NCBI GenBank assembly: GCA_965277835.1
Contig: OZ255841.1
Coordinates: 620,001-684,000, forward strand
Source: Arcticimaribacter sp965277835
GTDB lineage: Bacteria > Bacteroidota > Bacteroidia > Flavobacteriales > Flavobacteriaceae
Reading direction: 5' to 3'
Length of the DNA: 64,000 nt
Shown: positions 26,757-34,396 of the stretch, one piece after another
Layout: each line of letters opens with the position of its first letter
Numbering within the stretch: the stretch's first letter is position 1
The notes under the pieces: model-generated
What the model was told of the DNA's origin: nothing
Database searches by the model: none
The model's input: the letters and a program-made list of their open reading frames with translations, nothing else
Position numbers and translations under genes: made by a program

Positions 26757-27226
26757 TATCTTTGTTTATATTCAAAATTAAGGTTTTTACCCTATATAAG
26801 CAAATTAACCTCCCCCGTCAACTCGGCTTCTCGACACAAATTCTTTGGTGCCACAAAGTCCACTCTAAAGGACACAGCCACATTTGTAACGATGTAACTT
26901 TTTTAAAAAAACTAATATCGTTTCAAGCTTCTATTACCCTACTCCCATAGAAACAAATTTAATTTCCTTAATTTAGTAAAAAATAATTATTAATTATGTA
27001 TGCTCTGTATAATCGGTATTTGTTAATGTTTTTTTACTTGCCCTAGCCTCTCTGCATATCAATAAACTAGGATAAAATTCTACTTTATCAAGCTGGTACA
27101 ACTAGTATAGGTGGCACACCACTATTGTGAGCAAAGTAATCGCAGCATCATTGCTTTAGAAATGTGCCTCCCTAAGACTGCTTCGGTACCTTTTCTAGCG
27201 AGCCAATAAAGTGTAACTGCTTTGGG
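26757..27226. other. Intergenic tract between methyltransferase and lipoprotein genes
   Basis: 470 nt without a convincing gene. It holds the 5' leader of the methyltransferase operon and one copy of a 26-bp repeat. Nothing else supports a coding call: short open frames lack conserved features. Part of it (minus strand, ending near 26800) reads NLCREAELTGEVNLLI before a stop and could be a decayed C-terminus; I cannot name it. Confidence 0.4.
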
Positions 27227-28422
27227 TTAATATATTTTATAACTAAAGTTGTCTATGGTCGGTGGGTTAGAGGATATTAGAGCTTTTTCGGCAAATCCCA
27301 TAACCCCTACATCCATTAAATCCGAGTCTGTCAAAGTCCAGTTATCTAAGCCCGTTGCGTCTATTGCTCTGCCTCTTCCCACAATTGTATCGTCTATATA
27401 TAGCGATAGTGTTTTATCTATTGTACAAAATTTAATTTTGAGGTTTCCATTTTCTTTTGCATTATCAATAATGGCAATTTGAACATCGATGGGGTCGCCT
27501 CCTAGTCGGGTTGCAACTAGTTGCGCTTGCACAAATCTTGCTTTTCCATTAATTACTGCCATATTACATTCATAAACTTTAGATGACTCCCCAGTAGGGA
27601 CAGGTCTTCCTACAAAAATTCCTGCACCCACTTGTGCTTCACTACCCCCGTTAGAGTTCCAGTAAAGCGGAATGTTTACATCAATAGATATTTCCCAAGA
27701 TTTGTTGTATGGTAATTGAATTTTAAAAAGCTTCCAAGCCTCTAGTACATCTGAAACAGCTGTCGAGCTTGTTTTAACTTGCCCTATACCATTGACCTGA
27801 ACAAGGTCTGCATTGTCAGACACCCACCGAGTACTATCAGAAAAATAATCTGTAAAATTTGAACCAAAGTCATAGCTTTCGGTTTTACTTACTGTTAAAG
27901 CTTTAAAATCGCACACTACACTAGTTGGGCTAGCCGTCGAAGTAGGAAATGTAAAAGTGGCGGTAGTCGAAGTGCCCGTAATCGTGGTAGTCGAATTAGT
28001 ACCCGTAGTGATGGTAGTTGGGCTGTTGGTCGAAGAGTTGGTAGGTGAAGTATTAATTGGGGTAGTGGTTGCATTATCTTTACTACAAGCAGTTAGCAGT
28101 ATAACTAGAATAAATATGATTAACGGAGTTTTCATGTTTTTAGTTTTTGCAGTTATAAGTCTGATAAACAACAGTGAACACTATGCTTTGTAGGTTATAA
28201 CTCTTTGAGTATTTCAAATATATAAAATATTTAAAAGCTTTTTGATTTCTTTGTCTTATTCTATCATAAATATAAGCACAGAAAATTATAATAACAATTC
28301 AATTATTATATCGTTATGCAAACCAATTGTGAATTGTGTATTAAGGTATAATGTTACCTCGAACTCCATTATACTAATTCTACCGAAATAGATTTGTTTA
28401 ATTTCCTTAATTTAGTAAAAAA
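26958..28422. repeat. 26-bp direct repeat bounding the lipoprotein segment
   Basis: The identical 26-mer TTTAATTTCCTTAATTTAGT plus AAAAAA occurs at 26958-26983 and 28397-28422. The second copy lies directly before the ATG-containing leader of the 28431 gene and just after a TAGATTTG (-7-type) box at 28389-28396. The segment between contains one minus-strand lipoprotein gene. Confidence 0.75.
27227..28135 (-). CDS. Lipoprotein with Ser/Thr-rich linker, function unknown
   Basis: A 302-residue lipoprotein. The leader MKTPLIIFILVILLTAC ends in lipobox LTAC (Cys17). A linker of about 60 residues made nearly only of Thr, Ser, Asn and Pro follows. The globular domain (from about residue 75) is beta-rich and contains GAGIFVGRP, KFCTIDKTLSLYIDD and PTIDNFSYKIY. 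This resembles concanavalin-like or laminin-G-type sandwich folds, but I do not recognise a family. An upstream Met at 28171 is rejected because the lipoprotein leader starts at 28135. The gene stands alone between repeat copies. Confidence 0.7.
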   Translation of the reverse strand: MKTPLIIFILVILLTACSKDNATTTPINTSPTNSSTNSPTTITTGTNSTTTITGTSTTATFTFPTSTASPTSVVCDFKALTVSKTESYDFGSNFTDYFSDSTRWVSDNADLVQVNGIGQVKTSSTAVSDVLEAWKLFKIQLPYNKSWEISIDVNIPLYWNSNGGSEAQVGAGIFVGRPVPTGESSKVYECNMAVINGKARFVQAQLVATRLGGDPIDVQIAIIDNAKENGNLKIKFCTIDKTLSLYIDDTIVGRGRAIDATGLDNWTLTDSDLMDVGVMGFAEKALISSNPPTIDNFSYKIY

Positions 28423-28430
28423 ATGAATTT

Positions 28431-28619
28431 ATGTTTTCAACTGGGCAATTGATTTTTGCTTTATTCTTTGTTATTGCATTCATAATAATTATAGCTATTT
28501 CCTATCGAAAAGATATTAAGAAGCACAAAATATATTATAAGGGTAGTTTTAAAATCCTACTCATTTTTATTGCTGCGATAGGTACTTTATTTTTAATCAA
28601 ATATTTTACCCAAAATTAG
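28431..28619 (+). CDS. Small membrane protein with two transmembrane helices
   Basis: A 62-residue protein with two hydrophobic segments (residues 5-23 and 42-58) separated by a basic loop, YRKDIKKHKIYYKG. I recall similar small proteins in flavobacteria without assigned roles. It begins a plus-strand run with the SRPBCC-domain gene, whose ATG follows the stop after one nucleotide, and crcB. A TAGATTTG box at 28389-28396 may be the promoter. Confidence 0.65.
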   Translation: MFSTGQLIFALFFVIAFIIIIAISYRKDIKKHKIYYKGSFKILLIFIAAIGTLFLIKYFTQN

Positions 28620-28620
28620 A

Positions 28621-29613
28621 ATGAATTATTTGCGTACCATTATTGGAGTACTCTTAGTTCTATTTCTTGTTTCTATATTATATATTCGAAGTCAACCGAG
28701 TAGTTTTGTTGTAAAACGATCAATATCAACCACAGTTCCTGCTGCTACACTTTATAACTATATTTCGGACTTAGAGAATTGGCAAGAATGGAACCCTTGG
28801 ATAATAGAAGATTCTAATATAAAACTTAGTTTCTCTGACCTAGATAGCAACACACCCTCTTATCAATGGGAAAGCCCAAACGGAAATGGGAGTATAAAAA
28901 CTATTGAGCGTGTGCACTCAAAAAAAATTGTACAGCAAATGGACTTCAAAGAGTTTGGCAGCTCAAAAATTGTATGGAATATCAAAACCAATTCGGATAA
29001 GCTCGAATGGACAATGGAAGGAAATACAAACTTTTCGATGAAAGCCTTTTTATTGCTCTCGGGCGGTATAGACACTTTAATTGGTCCATATTACCAAAAA
29101 GGACTTAAAGCAATAGACCGCATAATGTCCACAAAATTAAATACACACCGCTTTGAGTTAAAAAACAAAGACACTATTAGCCCATATTTTTATTTAGCGC
29201 TAACATATACAACTGATCGTGTTGCTATAGATTCGCTTTGGAAAAAAGGAGAGCAAATATTACTTAATTATGCCAAAGAACAACAGCTAGAAATTATCGG
29301 AAAAGCGTTTACATTGTACCCAAGGATAACCCCTGAGGCAATAACTTGGCGCATTGGATTACCTATTTCGGAATATCATTTTGTAACGCAACCTCAGATT
29401 AGATGTCTTTATATAAGAGAACGACCTTATATTAAAGGTGTACATTATGGACTCTACGATAAGTTAGATTTATCTTGGGAAAGTATGCGAAAAGAAATGG
29501 AAGCCGTTAACCCTATACTTCAATTTACGCCTATTGAGTATTACCTTGTAGGGCCACAAGACAACCCCGATCCCTTGACATGGAGAACAGAACTTATAAT
29601 CCCCTATGAATAA
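28621..29613 (+). CDS. SRPBCC-domain protein with C-terminal GyrI-like domain
   Basis: A 330-residue protein with an N-terminal membrane anchor (residues 5-22). An SRPBCC/polyketide-cyclase-type domain follows (about 30-170; VPAATLYNYISDLENWQEWNPW). A C-terminal region resembles the GyrI-like small-molecule-binding domain (about 185-330, ending EYYLVGPQDNPDPLTWRTEL). Both folds bind hydrophobic ligands; the ligand is unknown. It follows the small membrane protein by 1 nt and precedes crcB by 9 nt. Confidence 0.8.
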   Translation: MNYLRTIIGVLLVLFLVSILYIRSQPSSFVVKRSISTTVPAATLYNYISDLENWQEWNPWIIEDSNIKLSFSDLDSNTPSYQWESPNGNGSIKTIERVHSKKIVQQMDFKEFGSSKIVWNIKTNSDKLEWTMEGNTNFSMKAFLLLSGGIDTLIGPYYQKGLKAIDRIMSTKLNTHRFELKNKDTISPYFYLALTYTTDRVAIDSLWKKGEQILLNYAKEQQLEIIGKAFTLYPRITPEAITWRIGLPISEYHFVTQPQIRCLYIRERPYIKGVHYGLYDKLDLSWESMRKEMEAVNPILQFTPIEYYLVGPQDNPDPLTWRTELIIPYE

Positions 29614-29622
29614 AAGTAATAT

Positions 29623-29994
29623 ATGAAAACATGGATTTTAATTTTTTTGGGAGGAGGCTTAGGCTCTATTTTGCGCTATCGTATCTATTTACTCTTTAAG
29701 AACGTAAGTTCACAATATCCTTTAGGGACATTTATCGCAAACCTTTTGGGCTGTCTCCTTATAGGGCTTCTCTTTGGTATGCTCTACAATTTTAATCTAT
29801 TTAAAAAAGAGGCGCATTTATTTTTTATTGTTGGGTTTACTGGTGGACTAACCACCTTTTCAACTTTTGCGCTAGATAATGTACATCTATTTCGTACCCA
29901 TTCATTTCTTCAGCCTTTGGCATATTCACTAGCTAGTACACTTTTGGGTATTCTAATGGTGTTTGTAGGTCTATGGGTTTCAAAGCTTTTTTAG
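29623..29994 (+). CDS. crcB: Fluoride channel CrcB/FluC
   Basis: A 123-residue, four-helix membrane protein of the Fluc family. It exports fluoride as a dual-topology dimer. The signatures are GGGLGSILRYR, GTFIANLLGCLLIG and GFTGGLTTFSTF, which carry the conserved pore Asn and the central Na+-site residues. Only one copy is present. No fluoride riboswitch is recognised upstream; the gene sits third in an operon-like run. Confidence 0.92.
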   Translation: MKTWILIFLGGGLGSILRYRIYLLFKNVSSQYPLGTFIANLLGCLLIGLLFGMLYNFNLFKKEAHLFFIVGFTGGLTTFSTFALDNVHLFRTHSFLQPLAYSLASTLLGILMVFVGLWVSKLF

Positions 29995-30050
29995 CACCTC
30001 CGTCCCCTTATTTTTATTCCCAATCACTTATTTTTTTAAATAAAATATTA

Positions 30051-30202
30051 TTACCCTTTAACTTTTAGGGGTAATTACTTCATTTTTATTACTTAAAAAT
30101 TATATATATTATAATTTATAGGGTTATTGAATAAAAATAATTAAAAAATAAAAATATACCCCTAAAAAATTAGGGGGTATAAAATTTATATATATACTTT
30201 TG
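30051..30202 (+). promoter_or_regulatory. Two related inverted repeats and -7 box upstream of the PII-amtB operon
   Basis: Two palindromes share a TACCC(C)TA core: 30051-30074 (TTACCC...GGGGTAA) and 30155-30181 (TATACCCCTAA...TTAGGGGGTATA). Their centres are about 105 bp apart. TACTTTTG (TAnnTTTG) lies at 30195-30202. The first could also terminate crcB transcription. The second overlaps the expected -33 region, as an operator would. Confidence 0.5.
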
Positions 30203-30226
30203 CCTCCAACATTTAAAAACACACCT

Positions 30227-30565
30227 ATGAAAAAAGTAGAAGCAATTATTAGAAAATCAAAATTTGAGGAGGTTCGCGATGCACTCCACAAAGTAGAAGT
30301 CAATTTTTTTAGCTACTGGGATGTTACCGGAGTAGGCAACGAAAAAGAAGGGCACGTATATAGAGGCATTTCTTATAGCACTTCCGATATCCAACGAAGG
30401 TATTTATCTATTGTAGTTAACGACGAGTTTTTAGAACGTACAATCAATGCCATAACATCTGCTGCACAGACCGACTCGGTTGGCGATGGAAAAATATTTG
30501 TCTCTCCCGTCGAAAATGCCATTCGAATAAGAACAGGAGAATCTGGAGGGGAAACACTTAACTAA
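30227..30565 (+). CDS. Nitrogen regulatory protein P-II (GlnB/GlnK type)
   Basis: A 112-residue PII signal protein that senses 2-oxoglutarate and ATP/ADP and plugs AmtB. It starts MKKVEAIIRKSKFEEV. The T-loop is at residues 37-56, with Tyr45 and Tyr50. The ATP-binding signature GDGKIFVSPVE and the RIRTGE motif follow. The frame is open to a TTG at 30200, but ATG 30227 gives the family N-terminus. amtB starts 29 nt downstream, so the pair is the classical glnK-amtB unit. I leave the symbol empty because GlnB and GlnK cannot be separated by sequence alone. Confidence 0.93.
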   Translation: MKKVEAIIRKSKFEEVRDALHKVEVNFFSYWDVTGVGNEKEGHVYRGISYSTSDIQRRYLSIVVNDEFLERTINAITSAAQTDSVGDGKIFVSPVENAIRIRTGESGGETLN

Positions 30566-30594
30566 TAACATTAAATATCAATTAAATAGAATAA

Positions 30595-31842
30595 ATGGAA
30601 TCAACTACACTTTTTACCGCCAATAATATATGGATGATGGTTTGTACAGCACTTGTATTTTTTATGCATCTTGGGTTTTCGTTTCTCGAAATTGGTCTAA
30701 CAAGACAGAAAAACGCTATAAATATATTATTCAAAAACTTTTTTATAATTACCGTAGGGCTTTTACTATATGCTCTTGGGGGATTTAACTTAATGTATCC
30801 TGGTTTTGAAGACGGGTCTTTAGGTATTTTAAAATTTGCTGGCTTTGGTATTGCAGCTCCAGAAAATGGAATGACCGCAGCTTATGCAGATGGAGGATAT
30901 ACTTGGTGGACCGACTTTTTGTTTCAAGGGATGTTTGCCGCAACTGCTGCTACTATAGTGTCGGGAGCTGTTGCCGAGCGTATTAAAATAAAAAGTTTTA
31001 TGCTCTTTTCAGTTTTATATGTAGGTATAATATATCCTATAATTGGCTCTTGGAAATGGGGAGGCGGTTTTTTAGATAAATTAGGCTTTTATGATTTTGC
31101 AGGCTCTACCCTTGTGCATTCGGTAGGCGGATGGGCAGCTCTTGTGGCTATATTTTTATTGGGCGCAAGAATAGGTAAATTTTCTGAAACTGGAAAACCA
31201 AGGGCGATACTAGGACACAATGTACCTTTAGCCGCTGCTGGGGTGCTAATATTGTGGCTAGGCTGGTTTGGTTTTAATGGTGGGTCTGTGTTGTCTGCCG
31301 ACCCTGAGTTAACATCGTTAACTTTGGTTACTACCTGTTTGTCAGCCGCCGCAGGTGGCGTGTCTTCTGCTGTTTTTTCAAATATTCTTTATAAGAATTT
31401 TGACCTCACAATGTTTATGAATGGAATATTAGGTGGCTTAGTAGGTATTACTGCTGGGGCAGACCTAATGGGGCCTTTAGATGCCATTCTTATAGGCGTA
31501 ATTTCGGGGATATTAATTGTATTTGGTATCTCGCTTATAGATAAGTTAAAACTAGACGACCCCGTAGGAGCAGTTCCTGTACACCTTCTTTGTGGGGTTT
31601 GGGGTACGCTTGCCGTTGGAATACTTGGAGATAAAGCTGGTATAAGTCAGTTTTTAGACCAACTCGTAGGTGTTTCTATTATTGGTGCTTTTTCGGTAGC
31701 AAGTAGTTTTGCTTTACTTCTATTAGTCAAAAAAATATATGGAGGAAGCCTAAGAGTTTCTAAGACTGAAGAACTAAAAGGGCTAGACCTAGAAGAGCAT
31801 GGAATGAATGCTTATCCTGACTTTAGACTTAACCAACACTAA
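30595..31842 (+). CDS. amtB: Ammonium transporter
   Basis: A 415-residue Amt/Rh channel with about 11 transmembrane helices. The twin pore histidines are in LVHSVGGWAALVA and VHLLCGVWGTLAVG, and the conserved Asp is in DFAGSTLVHS. AERIKIKSF and GWFGFNGGS are further family landmarks. It imports ammonium under nitrogen limitation and is inhibited by the PII protein encoded just upstream. A porin-like gene follows after 37 nt and probably belongs to the same operon. Confidence 0.95.
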   Translation: MESTTLFTANNIWMMVCTALVFFMHLGFSFLEIGLTRQKNAINILFKNFFIITVGLLLYALGGFNLMYPGFEDGSLGILKFAGFGIAAPENGMTAAYADGGYTWWTDFLFQGMFAATAATIVSGAVAERIKIKSFMLFSVLYVGIIYPIIGSWKWGGGFLDKLGFYDFAGSTLVHSVGGWAALVAIFLLGARIGKFSETGKPRAILGHNVPLAAAGVLILWLGWFGFNGGSVLSADPELTSLTLVTTCLSAAAGGVSSAVFSNILYKNFDLTMFMNGILGGLVGITAGADLMGPLDAILIGVISGILIVFGISLIDKLKLDDPVGAVPVHLLCGVWGTLAVGILGDKAGISQFLDQLVGVSIIGAFSVASSFALLLLVKKIYGGSLRVSKTEELKGLDLEEHGMNAYPDFRLNQH

Positions 31843-31879
31843 CACATTTCTTTACGTTTTATCCTTTAAATAAATAATT

Positions 31880-32953
31880 ATGTCATTTTTAAGCACACGA
31901 ATTGTGCTAGTATTTCTACTAGCATCAGCACTAACTTTTGCCCAAAACGAAGCCACAACAGAAGAAAAATCAACCTTAGAAATAGCCTTAGATTCGTTTA
32001 AAATAAACGGTTCTATCGACACCTATTTCAGAAGTAATGAATTTGCCCCAAATACTTCTTTTGCAAAACTTAACGGTTTTGCTTTAGGAATGGTAAACAT
32101 TATACTTTCGCACGAAGGGAAAAAACATGGTTTTGTTGCCGACTTTGTGTATGGCCCTAGGGGTGCCGAAGCCGTATTTAACTCTTCTGGTTCGTCTAAC
32201 ATAATAAACCAACTTTATGCATATTATAATATAAACGATAACTTTAAAATTACACTCGGTAATTTTAATACGTTTCTTGGGTATGAGGTTATTTCGCCAG
32301 TGGGCAACTTCAATTATTCGACCTCTTATTTATTTTCATACGGTCCTTTTTCCCATACTGGAATAAAAATTGATATCGGAATTGCTGAAGACGCTTCGCT
32401 TATGTTAGCTGTGCTAAACCAAACGGACTATACCGAAGCAAACTCCTATTCATTAAGCGATGGCACTAAGACCGCTTTCGAAAGTTATATGTACGGAGTG
32501 CAATTGGGTATATCAGGGCAATATCTTAATCTTTTGGCTGGAAAAAGATATACTCAAATTGATTATACTGGTGGATTCAATTTTTCGGAAGACTTTTTCT
32601 TAGGCATAAACACAAGTGCCACACTGTTAGAAGATGACGCACAATTTTTTGGAGTAGCACTCTATCCACAACTTGCATTATCGGATAGCTTTGATGTAGG
32701 GCTAAGAGGCGAATATTTTACTGAATCCAAAGGAGGTGCAGGTGCACTCTACACAGGCACATTAGATGGCGTAAGAGTTGGCAATGCAAACAATACATCG
32801 ATAACACTAACAGGAAGTTATAGCAATGGTAATTTCACCGTAAAACCTGAGATTAGATTGGATTTTGCCTCCGATAATATTTACACGAAAAGTACTAATG
32901 AAAACACAGACAGTTTAGGCTCCTTTGTTTTAGCTGCTATATACTCGTTCTAA
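31880..32953 (+). CDS. Outer-membrane beta-barrel protein (putative porin)
   Basis: A 357-residue exported protein. A signal peptide (residues 1-21, ending TFAQ) is followed by alternating hydrophobic strands and short turns. It begins with NGSIDTYFRSN and ends in FVLAAIYSF, an aromatic C-terminus suited to BAM assembly. It resembles the Porin_4/BBP2-type barrels of Bacteroidetes that often follow amtB. It may admit ammonium or small nitrogen compounds through the outer membrane; that is inference from context. Confidence 0.8.
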   Translation: MSFLSTRIVLVFLLASALTFAQNEATTEEKSTLEIALDSFKINGSIDTYFRSNEFAPNTSFAKLNGFALGMVNIILSHEGKKHGFVADFVYGPRGAEAVFNSSGSSNIINQLYAYYNINDNFKITLGNFNTFLGYEVISPVGNFNYSTSYLFSYGPFSHTGIKIDIGIAEDASLMLAVLNQTDYTEANSYSLSDGTKTAFESYMYGVQLGISGQYLNLLAGKRYTQIDYTGGFNFSEDFFLGINTSATLLEDDAQFFGVALYPQLALSDSFDVGLRGEYFTESKGGAGALYTGTLDGVRVGNANNTSITLTGSYSNGNFTVKPEIRLDFASDNIYTKSTNENTDSLGSFVLAAIYSF

Positions 32954-33017
32954 TTGGTTTAAAAAAAAATATTATTTTTAGAGAAGCTAAACAGTTAATC
33001 TAAAATAAGATAAGGTT

Positions 33018-33434
33018 ATGAACCAAAATAAAACCCAACAAACTGATGCAAGCGTGCATCAGTTTTTGGATCAAGTAGAACCTGAACAAAAAAAGAAAGA
33101 TTCTTTTCAACTTTTGGAACTGCTGTCGGACATTACCAAGGCAGAGCCCAAAATGTGGGGAGGCAGTATTATAGGCTTTGGGGAGTATCACTACAAATAT
33201 AAAAGCGGGCGCGAGGGCGACTGGTTTCTCAGTGGGTTTTCGCCTAGAAAAAACGCCTTAACCCTTTACCTTATGTGCGATTTGTCGCACGAGAATTTGA
33301 ATTTTGAAAACTTAGGCAAACACAAAGTAAGCAAAGGTTGTCTTTATATTAAAAAACTTGAAGATATTGATGTAACGGTACTTAGGGGAATTATTATAGA
33401 GTCGATAAAGCTAACCAAAGAAATGTATGCTTAG
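33018..33434 (+). CDS. DUF1801 domain-containing protein
   Basis: A 138-residue soluble protein of the DUF1801 (YdhG-like) fold. It carries the family stretches VHQFLDQVEP, LLSDITKAEPKMWGGSIIGFG and YHYKYKSGREGDWFLSGFSP. A C-terminal segment ends LRGIIIESIKLTKEMYA. The biochemical role is unknown. It stands alone between the nitrogen operon and hicAB. Confidence 0.85.
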   Translation: MNQNKTQQTDASVHQFLDQVEPEQKKKDSFQLLELLSDITKAEPKMWGGSIIGFGEYHYKYKSGREGDWFLSGFSPRKNALTLYLMCDLSHENLNFENLGKHKVSKGCLYIKKLEDIDVTVLRGIIIESIKLTKEMYA

Positions 33435-33538
33435 GGGTAGCACAGCTACTTTTATTATATTGTTACTTTTTATCTAAAACTACTTCATCGTATTTTTTGT
33501 TGTATGATGTTTTTATATATAACAAAAATGATATAAAT

Positions 33539-33724
33539 TTGAATTCAAAAGAATTAATTAAGGTAATAGAAAAGGACGGTTGGCTTTGTGTAAGAACCAA
33601 AGGAAGTCATCATCATTTTAAGCATCCTAAGAAAAGAGGAATTGTAACAATTCCACATCCTAAAAAAGATGTTCCTAAAGGTACACTTGCTAACATTTTT
33701 AGACAGGCAGGTATTAAAAGTTAA
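33539..33724 (+). CDS. hicA: HicA-type mRNA interferase toxin, TTG start
   Basis: A 61-residue double-stranded-RNA-binding-fold toxin. It reads SKELIKVIEKDGWLCVRTKG, then SHHHFKHP with the catalytic His in GSHHHF, and ends RQAGIKS. HicA cleaves mRNA when free of HicB. The TTG at 33539 gives the normal family length. The frame is open to TTG codons at 33497 and 33500, which would add 13-14 unrelated residues. No in-frame ATG exists. hicB follows 29 nt downstream. Confidence 0.88.
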   Translation: MNSKELIKVIEKDGWLCVRTKGSHHHFKHPKKRGIVTIPHPKKDVPKGTLANIFRQAGIKS

Positions 33725-33753
33725 ATTTGATGTATAAATAAAAAGAGTATAAT

Positions 33754-34161
33754 ATGAAAATAATAAATGTATATGTCGAAAAACACCTAGACGGTACATA
33801 TTGGGGAAGTACTCAAAACATTCCTGGAGGGGTAACGGCTTTTGGCTCTACTCTATCGGAGTTAAAAAACAATTTGAATGTTGCCTATCAAGACTATTAT
33901 GACCTCGCCATAGAACTAAAAGAGTCCTATGCAGATACGTTGGAACAGAGTGTTGAGTTTAATTATAAGCTAGACCTACAAAGCCTTTTTGAGTTATTAC
34001 CAGAAATAAAAATATCGAGCATTGCTCAAAAAGCAAATATTAACCCTTCTCTATTACGGCAATATAAAACAGGTAAGACAGAAGCATCAGAACGGCAAGC
34101 AAAAAAAGTGCTAGACGCTGTTCACGATTTAGGACATGAATTACTATCAATTAATTTTTAG
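33754..34161 (+). CDS. hicB: HicB-type antitoxin
   Basis: A 135-residue antitoxin. The partial RNase-H-like N-terminal domain (VEKHLDGTYWGSTQNIPGGV) binds HicA. A C-terminal helix-turn-helix (IAQKANINPSLLRQYKTGKT) presumably represses the operon. It belongs to the HicB group with a Cro/C1-type DNA-binding end. It follows hicA. A 41-codon remnant of a second copy lies at 52490-52615 on the minus strand. Confidence 0.88.
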   Translation: MKIINVYVEKHLDGTYWGSTQNIPGGVTAFGSTLSELKNNLNVAYQDYYDLAIELKESYADTLEQSVEFNYKLDLQSLFELLPEIKISSIAQKANINPSLLRQYKTGKTEASERQAKKVLDAVHDLGHELLSINF

Positions 34162-34252
34162 TGGTAGTCGTTCTTAAATAAAATCAACTGTGTTCCTTTG
34201 AGTAGATTCTGAGATACAAAGAAATTGTATCTTCGAGTAAGCCTCTTGTGGC

Positions 34253-34360
34253 TGTCACTTCGAGTGATTTTAAGGCACGAAAAATTGTATCGAGAAGTAG
34301 AGCTAGGTTTTATATGTTCTCGATACAAAAATCACAAAATGATTTTTACTCGAACGGACA
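34253..34360. repeat. Nested palindromic (REP-like) intergenic element
   Basis: A 108-nt imperfect inverted repeat. The outer arms are TGTCACTTCGAGT and its near complement ACTCGAACGGACA. The inner arms are TTGTATCGAGAA and TTCTCGATACAA. A smaller hairpin with the related arms GATACAA/TTGTATC lies just upstream at about 34213-34231. This form recalls abundant intergenic palindromes of flavobacteria. It falls between hicB and the convergent SIR2-TPR gene and could also end transcription. Confidence 0.65.
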
Positions 34361-34396
34361 AACCCATAAAAACACAGCTAAAGGGAGTGGTATATA

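Noticed and set aside
26694..26950. Two overlapping plus-strand open frames of 67-70 codons upstream of the methyltransferase
   Set aside because: They begin inside the methyltransferase start region, have no recognisable features and differ in frame from each other.
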